Of a DNA stretch of 64,000 bases, positions 25,295 to 33,943 are shown piece after piece. The notes beneath the pieces are model-generated. The model saw nothing but the letters and a program-made list of their open reading frames with translations. It was not told the DNA's origin and did no database searches. The stretch is taken from positions 19,436 to 83,435 of the forward strand of contig NZ_NBXA01000032.1 of the NCBI RefSeq assembly GCF_003399625.1. Reading direction: 5' to 3'. The stretch comes from Subtercola boreus (GTDB lineage: Bacteria; Actinomycetota; Actinomycetes; Actinomycetales; Microbacteriaceae). Position 1 is the stretch's first letter. Each line of letters opens with the position of its first letter. The translations under genes and the position numbers were made by a program.

Positions 25295-26398
25295 CTAGGT
25301 GCGACCGACCGTCGCCGCAGCAGCCGCCGCCCGGTCCGGCCCGGCCGCTCCGGCACCGGCGCCGCCGGGAACGAGTAGGCGGATGTTCGCTTCACCCCGC
25401 TCGAGCTCGCCGGCCTCGATGCGCCGCGCGATCTCCACGACGAGCGCGTTGGCCGGGGCCGCCCCGCCGAGCTTCTCCTGTTCGTCGACCACGAGCCCGT
25501 TGATCTCGGCGACCTCGTTTCGACGACCCTTGATCCAGTCCTGGAGCGACGTCGTCTGGGTGGTCGGCGACGAGAAGCGCTTCAGCACCTGGCCGAGCAG
25601 CTGTTCGGCGAACACGTCCGGGTCGTGCAGTGCGGCATCCGTCATCCCGAAGATCGGCCGGAGACGGCTCCCCGAGGCGACGGCTGTTCGCGCCGCCTCG
25701 CTCCCGCACTGCAGCATGAACTCGTACATGCCCGGCACCCGGATGGCGTCGGCGAGCCTCAGATCCAGGATGGCCGACGGCACCAGCTCGGCCGCATTGA
25801 CGATGAGCTTGCCCCACTTCGACGAGCGGATGTCGTCGGAGACCTCGACGGTTCCCGCGTGGCCGAGTGCTTCCGCGACATCCTGGAGCCGTTCGGCGTC
25901 GACAGACGGATGGATGCCACCGATCGCGAACCAGGCGTGCTCGGGCGGGGTCTCGCGGTTGACGACGCCCGGCTCCCACATGTTCGACGCCACCTCGATG
26001 ACCGCGCCGACGGTGCGCTCGGCGCCCATGATGCTCGCGATGTCGTCGAGGCTCATGCCGTTCTGGAGTCCCACGACGAGGCCGTCGGGCTTCACGAGGG
26101 GCTTGATCAGCTCGCACGCCCACCGCGTGTCATACGCCTTCACCACGACGAAGACGATGTCGAACGGCTCCCGCAGCTCGGCGACCTCGTAGAGGTGCCG
26201 CACGTTCACGGAGGTGTTCTCTGTGCGGTCGGGCATCACGACGGTGATGCCGTTCTCGCGCATGGCTTCGACGTGCGCGGGCCACTGCTCGATGAGCGTC
26301 ACATCGAGCCCGGCGCGGGTGAGGTCGGCGGCGATGCCGGCACCGTTCGCCCCGGTACCCACGAAGGCGATCTTCTGGTTGTTCTTCGTGCCAGCCAT
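25295..26398 (-). CDS. Ketopantoate reductase family oxidoreductase (PanE/ApbA-like)
   Basis: This 367-aa protein has dinucleotide site AFVGTGANGAGIAADL, the QNGMS motif after strand VGLQNG, and SSKWGKLIVNAAE, where Lys and Asn are the usual catalytic residues of ketopantoate reductases. It is a little longer than PanE (about 300 aa). Location at the end of an operon with E1/E2 and an SDR suggests reduction or oxidation of a 2-ketoacid or hydroxy ketone in catabolism rather than pantothenate synthesis. Its ATG overlaps the SDR stop. Confidence 0.85.
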   Translation of the reverse strand: MAGTKNNQKIAFVGTGANGAGIAADLTRAGLDVTLIEQWPAHVEAMRENGITVVMPDRTENTSVNVRHLYEVAELREPFDIVFVVVKAYDTRWACELIKPLVKPDGLVVGLQNGMSLDDIASIMGAERTVGAVIEVASNMWEPGVVNRETPPEHAWFAIGGIHPSVDAERLQDVAEALGHAGTVEVSDDIRSSKWGKLIVNAAELVPSAILDLRLADAIRVPGMYEFMLQCGSEAARTAVASGSRLRPIFGMTDAALHDPDVFAEQLLGQVLKRFSSPTTQTTSLQDWIKGRRNEVAEINGLVVDEQEKLGGAAPANALVVEIARRIEAGELERGEANIRLLVPGGAGAGAAGPDRAAAAAATVGRT

Positions 26399-27177
26399 CA
26401 GATGAGCACCATTCCGCCCTCGATCGGGATCACCTGTCCGGTGATGTAGTCGGAGTCGCTCGACGCGAGGAAGATCGCGGTCGGCACGATGTCGGAGGGG
26501 GTGGCCGGCCGACCGAGCAGGATGTCGCCCGACATCCCCTCGAATCCCGCCTCGGGCTGGCCCATCGCGGCGAGATCCTCATCGAGCTGCTTCCAGAGGG
26601 GTGTCTCGACGACGCCGGGGGCGAAGGCATTGACCGTGATGCCGTCTGCTGCGAACGACCGCGCCGCGGCCTGCGTCAGCGAGATGACGGCGGCTTTGGA
26701 TGCGCTGTAGGGGGCGAAATTCGGGAACCCCTGGCGGCCTGCGATCGAGGCGGTGTTCACCACTTTGCCGCCGCCGCCCTGGGCGAGGAACTGCCGCGCC
26801 GCGGCCTGGGTGCCGAGCACCACGCCGAAGGTGTTGACGCTGAAGATCAGGTCCCACTTCGCTTTCGTGATGTCGAGGAAGCTCTCGGGCGCGTTCAGCC
26901 CGGCGTTGTTGAAGTAGACGTCCAGACGCCCGAACTCGGCGACGGCGGCTGCCACACCGGCGGCGACCTGGTCTTCGTCGGTCACGTCGACGCGCACGGC
27001 GATTGCACTGCCGCCGGCGGCACGGATGCCCGCAACCACCCCCTCGGCCGCCTCGATGTTCAGGTCGGCGACCACGATGTTCGCGCCCTCCACCGCCATG
27101 CCGCGGGCGATACCCGCGCCGATTCCCGAGGCACCCCCGGTGACGATGATCGTCTTCGATTCCAGTCGTGCACTCAT
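26398..27177 (-). CDS. Short-chain dehydrogenase/reductase (classical SDR)
   Basis: This 259-aa protein has the cofactor motif TGGASGIGAGIA, NNAG, and the catalytic Ser-Tyr-Lys set in NTASIAGRQGFPNFAPYSASKAA. ADLN at the end of the second strand (acidic residue) favours NAD over NADP. The sequence pattern resembles diacetyl/acetoin reductases and similar hydroxy-ketone dehydrogenases. ATG at 27177 has GGAG six bases upstream, 14 bp after the E2 stop. Confidence 0.9.
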   Translation of the reverse strand: MSARLESKTIIVTGGASGIGAGIARGMAVEGANIVVADLNIEAAEGVVAGIRAAGGSAIAVRVDVTDEDQVAAGVAAAVAEFGRLDVYFNNAGLNAPESFLDITKAKWDLIFSVNTFGVVLGTQAAARQFLAQGGGGKVVNTASIAGRQGFPNFAPYSASKAAVISLTQAAARSFAADGITVNAFAPGVVETPLWKQLDEDLAAMGQPEAGFEGMSGDILLGRPATPSDIVPTAIFLASSDSDYITGQVIPIEGGMVLI

Positions 27178-27191
27178 TCTCTGCTCCAGTC

Positions 27192-28778
27192 TTAGATGAG
27201 GATGGTCAGGGGGTTCTCGATGCGCTTCACGAACGCCCCGAGCCACTGCCCGGCGAGCGCCCCGTCGATCACCCGGTGGTCGGCCGAGAGCGTGACGGTC
27301 ATCACGGTGCCGACCGCGAGCTGCCCGTCGACCACGACCGGCTGCTGGCGCGCCACGCCCACGGCGAGGATCGCCGACTGCGGCGGGTTGATGATCGCCG
27401 AGAACTCCTGCACGCCGTACATCCCGAGGTTCGACACCGAGAAGCTGCCGCCCTCGAGCTCGTTCTGCCGGAGCTTGCCCTCCCGGGCGCGGCCGGCGAG
27501 CTCGGCGATCCGTTCGCTCACACCGGTGACCGAGAGCTGGTCGACACCGCGCACCACCGGCGTCAGCAGCCCGCCCGGGGTCGCGACGGCCACGGCGATG
27601 TCGACGTGCGCGTAGCGCGTGGTGCCGTCCTCGCCCCAGGTCCCGTTCGCCTCCGGAACCTCGCCGAACGCTCCCGCCGCCGCCTTCACGATGAAGTCGT
27701 TCAGCGAGACCTTGCGCGGGGCGCTGGCGTTGACGGATGCCCGCAGCTCCATCAGCGCATCCACCCGGCAGTCGGCGACGAGGTAGAAGTGCGGCACCGT
27801 CTGCTTGCTCTCGGTGAGCCGGCGGGCGATGGCGCGGCGCATGCCGGTGTGCGGCACGAGTTCGGTGTCGCCCGGCGCGGCCACGGGGGCGGCGGACGCT
27901 GGCTTCGCGGGCGCCGCGGGTGCCGGCTTCGCGGGTGCGGCCTTCGCCGGAGTGGCTGGTGCTGCTCCGGATGTCGCCACCGACGTCGCCGGTACAGCGG
28001 GAGTCGAGTCGTCGGCCGCCGGCGTCGCCGACTCCGAGCCGACGGCCACCGGACCACGGTCGGGCGCCCCCTCGACGGGCGCGGAATCCGCCACCCCCGA
28101 GAAGTCGGCGACCCGAGCGGAGCCAGCACCGGCGGCACCGTTCGACGGGGCGGTCGCTGTACTGCCAGACCCGGCCGGGAGCTTCTCGAGGTCGCGGCGC
28201 ACGATCCGCCCATCGGGGCCGCTGCCCGAGACACCCGCGAGGTCGATGCCCTGCTCCTTGGCCATCCGCCGCACGATGGGGCTCGCGAAGAGCCGCCCGC
28301 CGTGCGGATCGGCGTTCGCCGCACCCGAGCTCGGGCGATGGTCTCCGCCCTGGCCGGCCTCCGCAGCGACATCCGGAACCGAAGCGGGAGCCGGGGCATC
28401 CGGGGCGGGCACCGCAGCCGACACCGCAGGCGCGACATCCGGAGCCGACACCGGAGCGGCAGCATCCGGAGCCACCGCACCCGGCGCGCTCCCGATCCCG
28501 ATCGACGCCAGCAGCGCGTCGATGTCGGAGTCGGTCTCACCCGGCGCCGCGATCACGGCGATGGGCGCACCCACATCGACCGAGTCGCCCGGCTCGATGA
28601 GCATCCGCACCAGCGTTCCCGCAGTCTCGGCGTTGTACTCCACCATCGCCTTCTCGGTCTCGAGCTCGGCGAGCGGCTGGCCGAGCGCGATCTCGTCGCC
28701 CACCTCGGCGAGCCAGCCCTGCAGTGCGGCCTCGGTCGCGTTCGCGAGCACCTCGGGCATCCGTACGATCGTGGGCAT
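27192..28778 (-). CDS. 2-oxoacid dehydrogenase E2 (dihydrolipoamide acyltransferase)
   Basis: This 528-aa protein has one lipoyl domain (lipoyl Lys43 in LETEKAMVE), a long Ala/Pro-rich linker, a peripheral E3-binding domain near residues 165-200 (FASPIVRRMAKEQGIDLAGVSGSGPDGRIV), a second very long Ala/Pro linker, and a catalytic domain ending with DHRVIDG (about residues 500-506). It transfers the acyl group from E1 to CoA. It starts in the stop of the E1 gene (ATGA). No E3 gene lies nearby. Confidence 0.92.
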   Translation of the reverse strand: MPTIVRMPEVLANATEAALQGWLAEVGDEIALGQPLAELETEKAMVEYNAETAGTLVRMLIEPGDSVDVGAPIAVIAAPGETDSDIDALLASIGIGSAPGAVAPDAAAPVSAPDVAPAVSAAVPAPDAPAPASVPDVAAEAGQGGDHRPSSGAANADPHGGRLFASPIVRRMAKEQGIDLAGVSGSGPDGRIVRRDLEKLPAGSGSTATAPSNGAAGAGSARVADFSGVADSAPVEGAPDRGPVAVGSESATPAADDSTPAVPATSVATSGAAPATPAKAAPAKPAPAAPAKPASAAPVAAPGDTELVPHTGMRRAIARRLTESKQTVPHFYLVADCRVDALMELRASVNASAPRKVSLNDFIVKAAAGAFGEVPEANGTWGEDGTTRYAHVDIAVAVATPGGLLTPVVRGVDQLSVTGVSERIAELAGRAREGKLRQNELEGGSFSVSNLGMYGVQEFSAIINPPQSAILAVGVARQQPVVVDGQLAVGTVMTVTLSADHRVIDGALAGQWLGAFVKRIENPLTILI

Positions 28779-30985
28779 CAGTCGGCTTCCGTTCCGCGCG
28801 AGTCCGCGCCCATTCCGCGTGCGATCTGCTCCAGACCGGCGACGACCTCTTCCGTTCGGGCGATCGCGGCTCGCTCCAGCACCTTCGAGATGCTCGGCGA
28901 CGCCTCCTCGCCGGTGACGCGTTCGACGGGCTGGTCGAGCCAGTCGAAGTAGCGCCGCTGGATCTCGTCGGCCAACCACGCGCCGTACGACGTTCCGCGG
29001 GCGCCCTGCTCGACGATCAGCACGCTGTTCGTCTTCATGATGCTCTCGCCGATGGTCTCCCAGTCGATGGATGCCCTGTCGAGCCAGCGCAGATCGATCA
29101 CGTCGGCGTCGAACCCGGTCTGCTCCACGGCTTCGAGCACGTGCTTGACCATCGAGAGGTAGCTGATGATCGTCACATCCTCGCCCTCACGCCGGAGCGC
29201 GGCCTTGCCGAACGGCAGGATGTAGTCGAGGTCGCCGGCGGGCAGTTCACCCTGGTCGGCGTAGAGGTCGACGTGCTCGATCACGAGCACCGGATCCTCC
29301 AGCAGCAGTGCCGCGTTCATCAGGCCCACGTAGTCGGCCGCCGTAGAGGGGGCGACGATCCGCCAGCCGGGGCTGGTCGCGAAGATGCCCGCCGGGTCCA
29401 TCAGGTGCTGCGAACCGTAACCCGAGCCCATCGCGATCTTCGTGCGGAGCACCAGCGGAACCGGGTTCGCGCCGCCGAACATGTGCCGGGCCTTGCCGAT
29501 CTGGTTGAACACCTGGTCGGCGGCCACCCACATGAAGTCGGGGTACATGAATTCGATGACGGGCCGGTAGCGCCCATCGAGCGCCATGCCGCCGCCGAGC
29601 CCGGCGAACGCGTTCTCGCTGATCGGAGTGCCGAGAACGCGGCCCTCGAACTTCTTCGCGAGACCCTTCGTCGCACCGTTGGTGCCACCGTTCAGCCGGT
29701 GCACGTCTTCGCCGAGAACGATGATGCGGTCATCCTGTTCCATGCGGCGATCCATCACCGCGGCGACCGCGTCGACGAACTTGCGCTTCTCCAGCTCGCC
29801 CGTGTACTCGAGTGGTTCCAGCGTGCGCGCGTCATTCAGTTCGCTCGTGTCACCGCGCACGCCGACGTTCACGAAGTCGGTGTCGGGCCAGAGGTCGGGC
29901 ATGATGCGGCGCTTGCCCGGGCGGTCGGGATCCGCCTCGATGAGCTGCTGCACGGCATCCGTCATCGCGGCCTGCGCCTGGCTCCGGATGCTCCCCACCC
30001 CGGCCTCGTCGAGCTGGCCGAGCGCGATCATCTCCCGCGCGACCCGGTCGAGCGGGTCGCGCTTCTTCCACTCGGCCTCCTCCTCCTTGCTGCGGTAGCC
30101 GAAGGCGCTGCCGGGGTACGGACCGTTCTGGTGGAAGAAGCGATACACCTCGACCTCGACCACGGCCGGGCCGTCGCCGCTGCGCATACGCTGGGCGGCG
30201 GCATCCATCGCCAGGTGCACAGCGAGCGGATCCATACCGTCCACCCGCCAGGATGGGATGCCGAAACCTTGGCCGCGGCTGGAGAGGCGGGGTTCGCCGG
30301 TGACCTCGTCGACGCGGGTCGACACGGCGTAGAGGTTGTTCTCGATGAAGAAGGTGAGCGGCAGCTTCCAGGCCGCGGCGAGGTTCATCGTCTCGAGCAC
30401 CGAGCCGATGTTCGTCGCGCCGTCGCCGAAGTAGCTCACCGTGACATCCGTCGTGCCCGCGTGCTTCTGCGACCACGCGTTGCCGGCCCCGAGCGGAACA
30501 CCGCCGCCGACGATCGCGTTCGTGCCGAGCGCCCCGGCCTCGAACCACTGCAGGTGCATCGAGCCGCCGCGACCCCGGCAGTAGCCCTGCGCGAGCCCGA
30601 GGATCTCGGCGAGCGTGCGCTGCAGCACGGTCTGGATGTCGCCGGTGACGAGCGCGCCGAGATCGAGCGAGCCGCCCGAGACATGGTTGATGGCCTTCGC
30701 GAGGAACTGGTGGTGCCCGCGGTGCGATCCGTTGATCGCGTCGGTCGAGCGGAGGCCCACGATGGATCCGACGGCGCCGCCCTCCTGGCCGATGCTGGAG
30801 TGCGCCGGGCCGTGCACGAGGCCTTCGCCGGCGAGTTCGAGCACGGTCTCCTCGAATGCCCGGATGAGGTGCAGCTGGCCGAGCATGGTCGCCAGCAGCG
30901 CCGGATCGGCCTTCTTGTAGTCGGCAGCGGTGGTGCTCAGCTCGACCCAGGGGGCGAGGGGCTCCAAACGTCGTTGTTTCGGCAT
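28778..30985 (-). CDS. 2-oxoacid dehydrogenase E1, alpha and beta subunits fused
   Basis: This 735-aa thiamine-diphosphate enzyme has an alpha part (TPP motif GDGATN near residue 187, ending IENN) joined to a beta part (VLGEDVHRLNGG, then ISENAFAGLGGGMAL). Separate alpha and beta chains are the norm for acetoin, pyruvate and branched-chain dehydrogenases; fused forms are less common. The ATG at 30985 has GGAG seven bases upstream; a longer open frame upstream crosses the operator and is not used. It decarboxylates a 2-oxoacid or an acyloin; the substrate is unknown. Confidence 0.92.
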   Translation of the reverse strand: MPKQRRLEPLAPWVELSTTAADYKKADPALLATMLGQLHLIRAFEETVLELAGEGLVHGPAHSSIGQEGGAVGSIVGLRSTDAINGSHRGHHQFLAKAINHVSGGSLDLGALVTGDIQTVLQRTLAEILGLAQGYCRGRGGSMHLQWFEAGALGTNAIVGGGVPLGAGNAWSQKHAGTTDVTVSYFGDGATNIGSVLETMNLAAAWKLPLTFFIENNLYAVSTRVDEVTGEPRLSSRGQGFGIPSWRVDGMDPLAVHLAMDAAAQRMRSGDGPAVVEVEVYRFFHQNGPYPGSAFGYRSKEEEAEWKKRDPLDRVAREMIALGQLDEAGVGSIRSQAQAAMTDAVQQLIEADPDRPGKRRIMPDLWPDTDFVNVGVRGDTSELNDARTLEPLEYTGELEKRKFVDAVAAVMDRRMEQDDRIIVLGEDVHRLNGGTNGATKGLAKKFEGRVLGTPISENAFAGLGGGMALDGRYRPVIEFMYPDFMWVAADQVFNQIGKARHMFGGANPVPLVLRTKIAMGSGYGSQHLMDPAGIFATSPGWRIVAPSTAADYVGLMNAALLLEDPVLVIEHVDLYADQGELPAGDLDYILPFGKAALRREGEDVTIISYLSMVKHVLEAVEQTGFDADVIDLRWLDRASIDWETIGESIMKTNSVLIVEQGARGTSYGAWLADEIQRRYFDWLDQPVERVTGEEASPSISKVLERAAIARTEEVVAGLEQIARGMGADSRGTEAD

Positions 30986-31007
30986 GCGGTGGTCTCCGTT
31001 GATCGCG

Positions 31008-31019
31008 ATTGGCTCCAAT
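31008..31019. promoter_or_regulatory. Operator site 1 for the GntR regulator (E1 side)
   Basis: A perfect inverted repeat ATTGG-CT-CCAAT sits 23 bp before the E1 start codon. It is almost identical to the site at 31071-31082. Confidence 0.65.
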
Positions 31020-31070
31020 GTAGCTGAACGGAGCGCGTTAAACGAGGGTGGACAGCAATAATCTTGGTAG

Positions 31071-31082
31071 ATTGGATCCATT
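31071..31082. promoter_or_regulatory. Operator site 2 for the GntR regulator (VOC side)
   Basis: The near-palindrome ATTGGATCCATT (one mismatch) lies 22 bp before the VOC start codon. With site 1 it gives each divergent gene one copy of ATTGGNTCCAWT at the same distance, a pattern usual for FCD-type GntR proteins. Confidence 0.65.
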
Positions 31083-31103
31083 GAGCGAAACAAGGGAGTT
31101 CTC

Positions 31104-31652
31104 ATGGCAGGCGGCACCCGCGGCATCCCCGGCCTCGTCGGCACCGAGCACATCGGGTTCACCGTTCCCGACCTCGACCAGGCCGAGGCGTTCTTCGTCG
31201 ACGTGATCGGCTGTGAGTACGTCTACTCGCTCGGCCCGTTCGTCAAGGAGGGCGAGTGGATGCTCGACCACATGAACGTGGCGCCGCGGACGGTGATGCG
31301 CGAGCTGCGCTTCTTCCGCTGTCGCACGGGCCCGAACTTCGAGATCTTCCAGTACGAGCCCGCGCCGGGTTCGGATGCCGCGGATGCACCGCCCCTGAAC
31401 AGCGACGTCGGCGGGCACCATCTCGCGTTCTACGTCGACGACCTCGACGAGGCCGTCGCGTACCTCCGGACGAAGGGCGTTCGGGTGCTCGGTGAGCCGA
31501 CCGCGAGCAGCAGCCACAGCACCGGGCAGCGCTGGATCTACTTCCTCACACCGTGGGGCATGCAGCTCGAACTGGTGAGCTACCCGAACGGCAAGGCGTA
31601 CGAGAAGGATGCCGACGTGCTGCTCTGGCACCCTGCCCGCCCTACGCTGTGA
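31104..31652 (+). CDS. VOC superfamily protein (glyoxalase/dioxygenase fold)
   Basis: This 182-aa protein has two paired VOC modules. Candidate metal ligands are His in TEHIGF, Glu in FEIFQY, His in GHHLAFY and Glu in MQLELVSY, so the His/Glu metal site looks complete. Such proteins are isomerases, lyases or dioxygenases acting on small oxygenated substrates. GGGAG lies seven bases before the ATG. It is divergent from the E1/E2 operon and overlaps the GntR gene by GTGA, placing it in the same pathway. Confidence 0.87.
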   Translation: MAGGTRGIPGLVGTEHIGFTVPDLDQAEAFFVDVIGCEYVYSLGPFVKEGEWMLDHMNVAPRTVMRELRFFRCRTGPNFEIFQYEPAPGSDAADAPPLNSDVGGHHLAFYVDDLDEAVAYLRTKGVRVLGEPTASSSHSTGQRWIYFLTPWGMQLELVSYPNGKAYEKDADVLLWHPARPTL

Positions 31653-32308
31653 CAGTGACCACCTCCCGCAACGGCGTCGCCAGCGAACGGATCGCCTCGG
31701 CCCTCCGCGACTCGATCCTGCGCGGCGAGCACCCGCCCGGCACGCGCATCCTGCAGGAGGACGTGGCGGCAGACTTCGGCGCGAGCCGCCTGCCGGTGCG
31801 GGAGGCGTTCCGCATCCTGGAGGCCGACGGCCTGATCACGCTCGTCGCCAACACGGGAGCGTGGGTGTCGCGCCTCAGCCTCGCCGAGTGCGAGGAGATC
31901 TACCAACTGCGCGAACGGATCGAGCCGCTCCTGCTCGGGTACAGCATCCAGAACCTGACGGCCTCGCAGCTCGACCGCCTCGACGAGCTGGCCGCGACCA
32001 TGCAGACGCTCCGCGACCCGGAGGAGTTCCTGCGGCTCGACCGGGAGTTCCACCTGCTGTCGTATGCGGGCGCCCACACCGCCATTCTCGGCGACACCGT
32101 TCGGCGGCTGTGGAACACGACGCAGCACTACCGGCGCGCCTACACGCGGCTGCTCGACCCCGACGGCAACCGGATCGTGCACGACGAGCACCACATGCTC
32201 GTGCAGGCGCTCCGCCTCCGTGACGCCGACGACGGCGAGCGGATCCTCCTCGGGCACATCCGCCGCACGCGCCTCGAGCTGGCCCGCCACCCCGCCCTCT
32301 TCGACTGA
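31649..32308 (+). CDS. GntR family regulator, FCD type
   Basis: This 219-aa protein has an N-terminal winged HTH (IASALRDSILRGEHPPGTRI, then ASRLPVREAFRIL) and a C-terminal FCD helical ligand domain (ECEEIYQLRERIEPLL, EFHLLSYAG). FCD proteins bind organic acids. The GTG start overlaps the VOC stop. The paired ATTGGNTCCAWT sites upstream of VOC and E1 are its probable targets. Confidence 0.9.
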   Translation: MTVTTSRNGVASERIASALRDSILRGEHPPGTRILQEDVAADFGASRLPVREAFRILEADGLITLVANTGAWVSRLSLAECEEIYQLRERIEPLLLGYSIQNLTASQLDRLDELAATMQTLRDPEEFLRLDREFHLLSYAGAHTAILGDTVRRLWNTTQHYRRAYTRLLDPDGNRIVHDEHHMLVQALRLRDADDGERILLGHIRRTRLELARHPALFD

Positions 32309-32319
32309 CGCCTCCCCTC

Positions 32320-32340
32320 CCCTCCCGGACACGGGGAGGG
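32320..32340 (+). terminator. Hairpin after the GntR gene
   Basis: Arms CCCTCCC and GGGAGGG with a seven-base loop follow 11 bases beyond the GntR stop. It separates this unit from hipBA. Confidence 0.55.
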
Positions 32341-32363
32341 TGTCATCGTCATGACGTTTTTCC

Positions 32364-32416
32364 GGATAGCTTCCCGGTATCCTGTTTTCGTAATAGTCTG
32401 CTGCTATAACAAAAAC
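32364..32416 (+). promoter_or_regulatory. hipBA promoter with two inverted repeats
   Basis: GGATA and TATCC (32364-32368 and 32378-32382) flank nine bases, related to the half-sites of the E. coli HipB operator (TATCC/GGATA) in the opposite arrangement. A second imperfect palindrome has arms of 13 bases, GTTTTCGTAATAG and CTATAACAAAAAC (11 of 13 complementary), at 32384-32416. A -10 TATAAC at 32405 lies in its right arm, and GGAG precedes the hipB ATG at 32434. Local AT content is much higher than the surroundings. Confidence 0.6.
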
Positions 32417-32433
32417 GTAATATTGGAGCGTTC

Positions 32434-32670
32434 ATGACATCGACACGACTGCGCGCCCCTGCCGACCTCGGACTGGCGCTGCAGCAGGCTCGACTGGGCC
32501 GCGGTCTCTCTCAGGTCGCGCTGGCGGCCGAACTGGGCATCTCGCAGCGCTCGATCAGCGAGATCGAGTCCGGCAAGACGACGATCTATCTCCGCCGACT
32601 GTTCGACCTGATGAGCGCCACCGGTGTCGAACTGTCCGCCTCCTGGCCTACAGCAGACCAAACCCGATGA
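32434..32670 (+). CDS. hipB: HipB-like antitoxin (XRE family)
   Basis: This 78-aa protein is mostly one XRE helix-turn-helix (LALQQARLGRGLSQVALAAEL, then SQRSISEIESGK). It is the size of HipB antitoxins, which bind DNA and the HipA kinase. It overlaps the hipA start by four bases and lies just after palindromic sites, consistent with autoregulation. Confidence 0.88.
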   Translation: MTSTRLRAPADLGLALQQARLGRGLSQVALAAELGISQRSISEIESGKTTIYLRRLFDLMSATGVELSASWPTADQTR

Positions 32671-33893
32671 GGCTCGCTGTCGCGGTCTACGGCACGATCG
32701 TCGGCCACATCCAAGGCGTCGACAACCGGACCTTCGACTTCACAGCCTCAGCAGAGGGGATCGCTCGATTCGGTACCAACAGCCGTGTGCTCTCGGTGGC
32801 TATACCGCTGGTGCCCGTTCCGACCCGCCAACACGTCGCTCGGAGACGCTCGTGGTTCGGAGAGTTGCTGCCCGAGGGCAACCAGCTCGACTTCATGCTC
32901 ACTCAGAGCGGGTTGCATCGCGGTGACACCCTCGGCTTCCTTGCCCACTACGGGCGCGACATCGCGGGCGCTGTCGAGTTGTGGGATGTCGACGACCCCA
33001 CTGAACCACGCCGACCCGAAGTGGAGGCGGTGTCGGACAGCCAGATCCGTCAGCTCCTCGAAGATCCGCTCGGCTCGCCGCTCGGAAACGATGCCACCCG
33101 GGGGCGTACCTCGCTCGCAGGGGTGCAACCCAAGATCGTGCTCGCCCGTCTGGAAGACGGATGGGGTCGAGTACTCGGAGGGTTTCCGTCATCTCACATC
33201 CTGAAACCCCGGCTCGAGTCGAATCCGACGGTCATCTACGACGAGGAGTTCGGCTCCCGGCTGGCCCGGCACCTCGGACTGCTCACGCACCAGACCAGGA
33301 TCGACGCGTTCGCCGGACTGCCCGCACTGGTGACAGAACGCTTCGACAGACATGGCGGGGAGCGTCTGCACCAGGAGGATTTCAACCAGGCGCTGGGCGC
33401 GAGCGGGAACCAGAAATACCAGGAGCTCGGCGGAGTGACGAGTCTCGCGCGCGTTGCGGAGTCGCTCAACAGGAACGGACGAACAGGCGATCTCCGGATG
33501 CTCGCCCGCCTGACTGTGGCCGGTGTGGCGATTGGCAACCTCGACATGCACACCAAGAATCTCGGGCTGCTCCACGCGGAGTCGGGCGACGTGCGGCTCG
33601 CACCCGCCTATGACTTCGTGCCGATGGCCCATCTTGGGCACCCAGACGGCAGATTCGCGCTGTCCGTGAACAGAATGTACTCATTCCGCGCAGTCACAGC
33701 GGACGATCTGAGCGCAGAGATCGGCAGTTGGGGAGTACGGCAGGCGGCGCGACTGGTGCGCGAGACACTCGAGGAGCTGCAGACGGTGGTGCAGACGGAG
33801 GTTCCGCTGGCCGGCGCACATGACTCTCTGCACCAGGACGTCTCGAGATTCACAGCGAACCTGCTCGCCGGCCGTCCAGCTGGCACGGGATGA
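32667..33893 (+). CDS. hipA: HipA-like serine/threonine kinase toxin
   Basis: This 408-aa protein has the HipA layout: an N-terminal domain with NRTFDF and WFGELLPEG, the flexible P-loop segment TSLAGVQPK (with the Ser that is autophosphorylated in E. coli), HILKP, ALVTERFDR, the catalytic loop GNLDMHTKNLGLL and the metal-binding APAYDFVP. All kinase residues appear intact, so it should be active. HipA of E. coli phosphorylates glutamyl-tRNA synthetase and gives persistence; the target here is inferred only. Confidence 0.9.
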   Translation: MRLAVAVYGTIVGHIQGVDNRTFDFTASAEGIARFGTNSRVLSVAIPLVPVPTRQHVARRRSWFGELLPEGNQLDFMLTQSGLHRGDTLGFLAHYGRDIAGAVELWDVDDPTEPRRPEVEAVSDSQIRQLLEDPLGSPLGNDATRGRTSLAGVQPKIVLARLEDGWGRVLGGFPSSHILKPRLESNPTVIYDEEFGSRLARHLGLLTHQTRIDAFAGLPALVTERFDRHGGERLHQEDFNQALGASGNQKYQELGGVTSLARVAESLNRNGRTGDLRMLARLTVAGVAIGNLDMHTKNLGLLHAESGDVRLAPAYDFVPMAHLGHPDGRFALSVNRMYSFRAVTADDLSAEIGSWGVRQAARLVRETLEELQTVVQTEVPLAGAHDSLHQDVSRFTANLLAGRPAGTG

Positions 33894-33899
33894 GCGACG

Positions 33900-33943
33900 G
33901 GTGCGCGCGTCAGGCGGTGCGCGCGTCAGGCGGTGCGCGCGTC
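33900..33943. repeat. 16-bp tandem repeat over the lacI stop codon
   Basis: GGTGCGCGCGTCAGGC occurs twice exactly and a third time in part (12 bases). On the minus strand the unit encodes the Arg-Thr-Ala-stop end of the LacI protein, so the last codons and stop of the gene have been duplicated. Confidence 0.85.

Noticed and set aside
27192..30985. Acetoin dehydrogenase acoABC
   Set aside because: The neighbouring reductases fit, but acetoin E1 chains are separate and no E3 or aco regulator is present. The substrate was left open.
28724..31027. A 767-aa plus-strand open frame
   Set aside because: It lies antisense to the E1 gene, which has clear TPP and E1 motifs. High-GC codon bias makes long antisense frames common, and this one shows no recognisable domain.
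33900..33943. Short CRISPR-like array
   Set aside because: The units are contiguous 16-bp repeats with no spacers, and no cas gene exists in the window.
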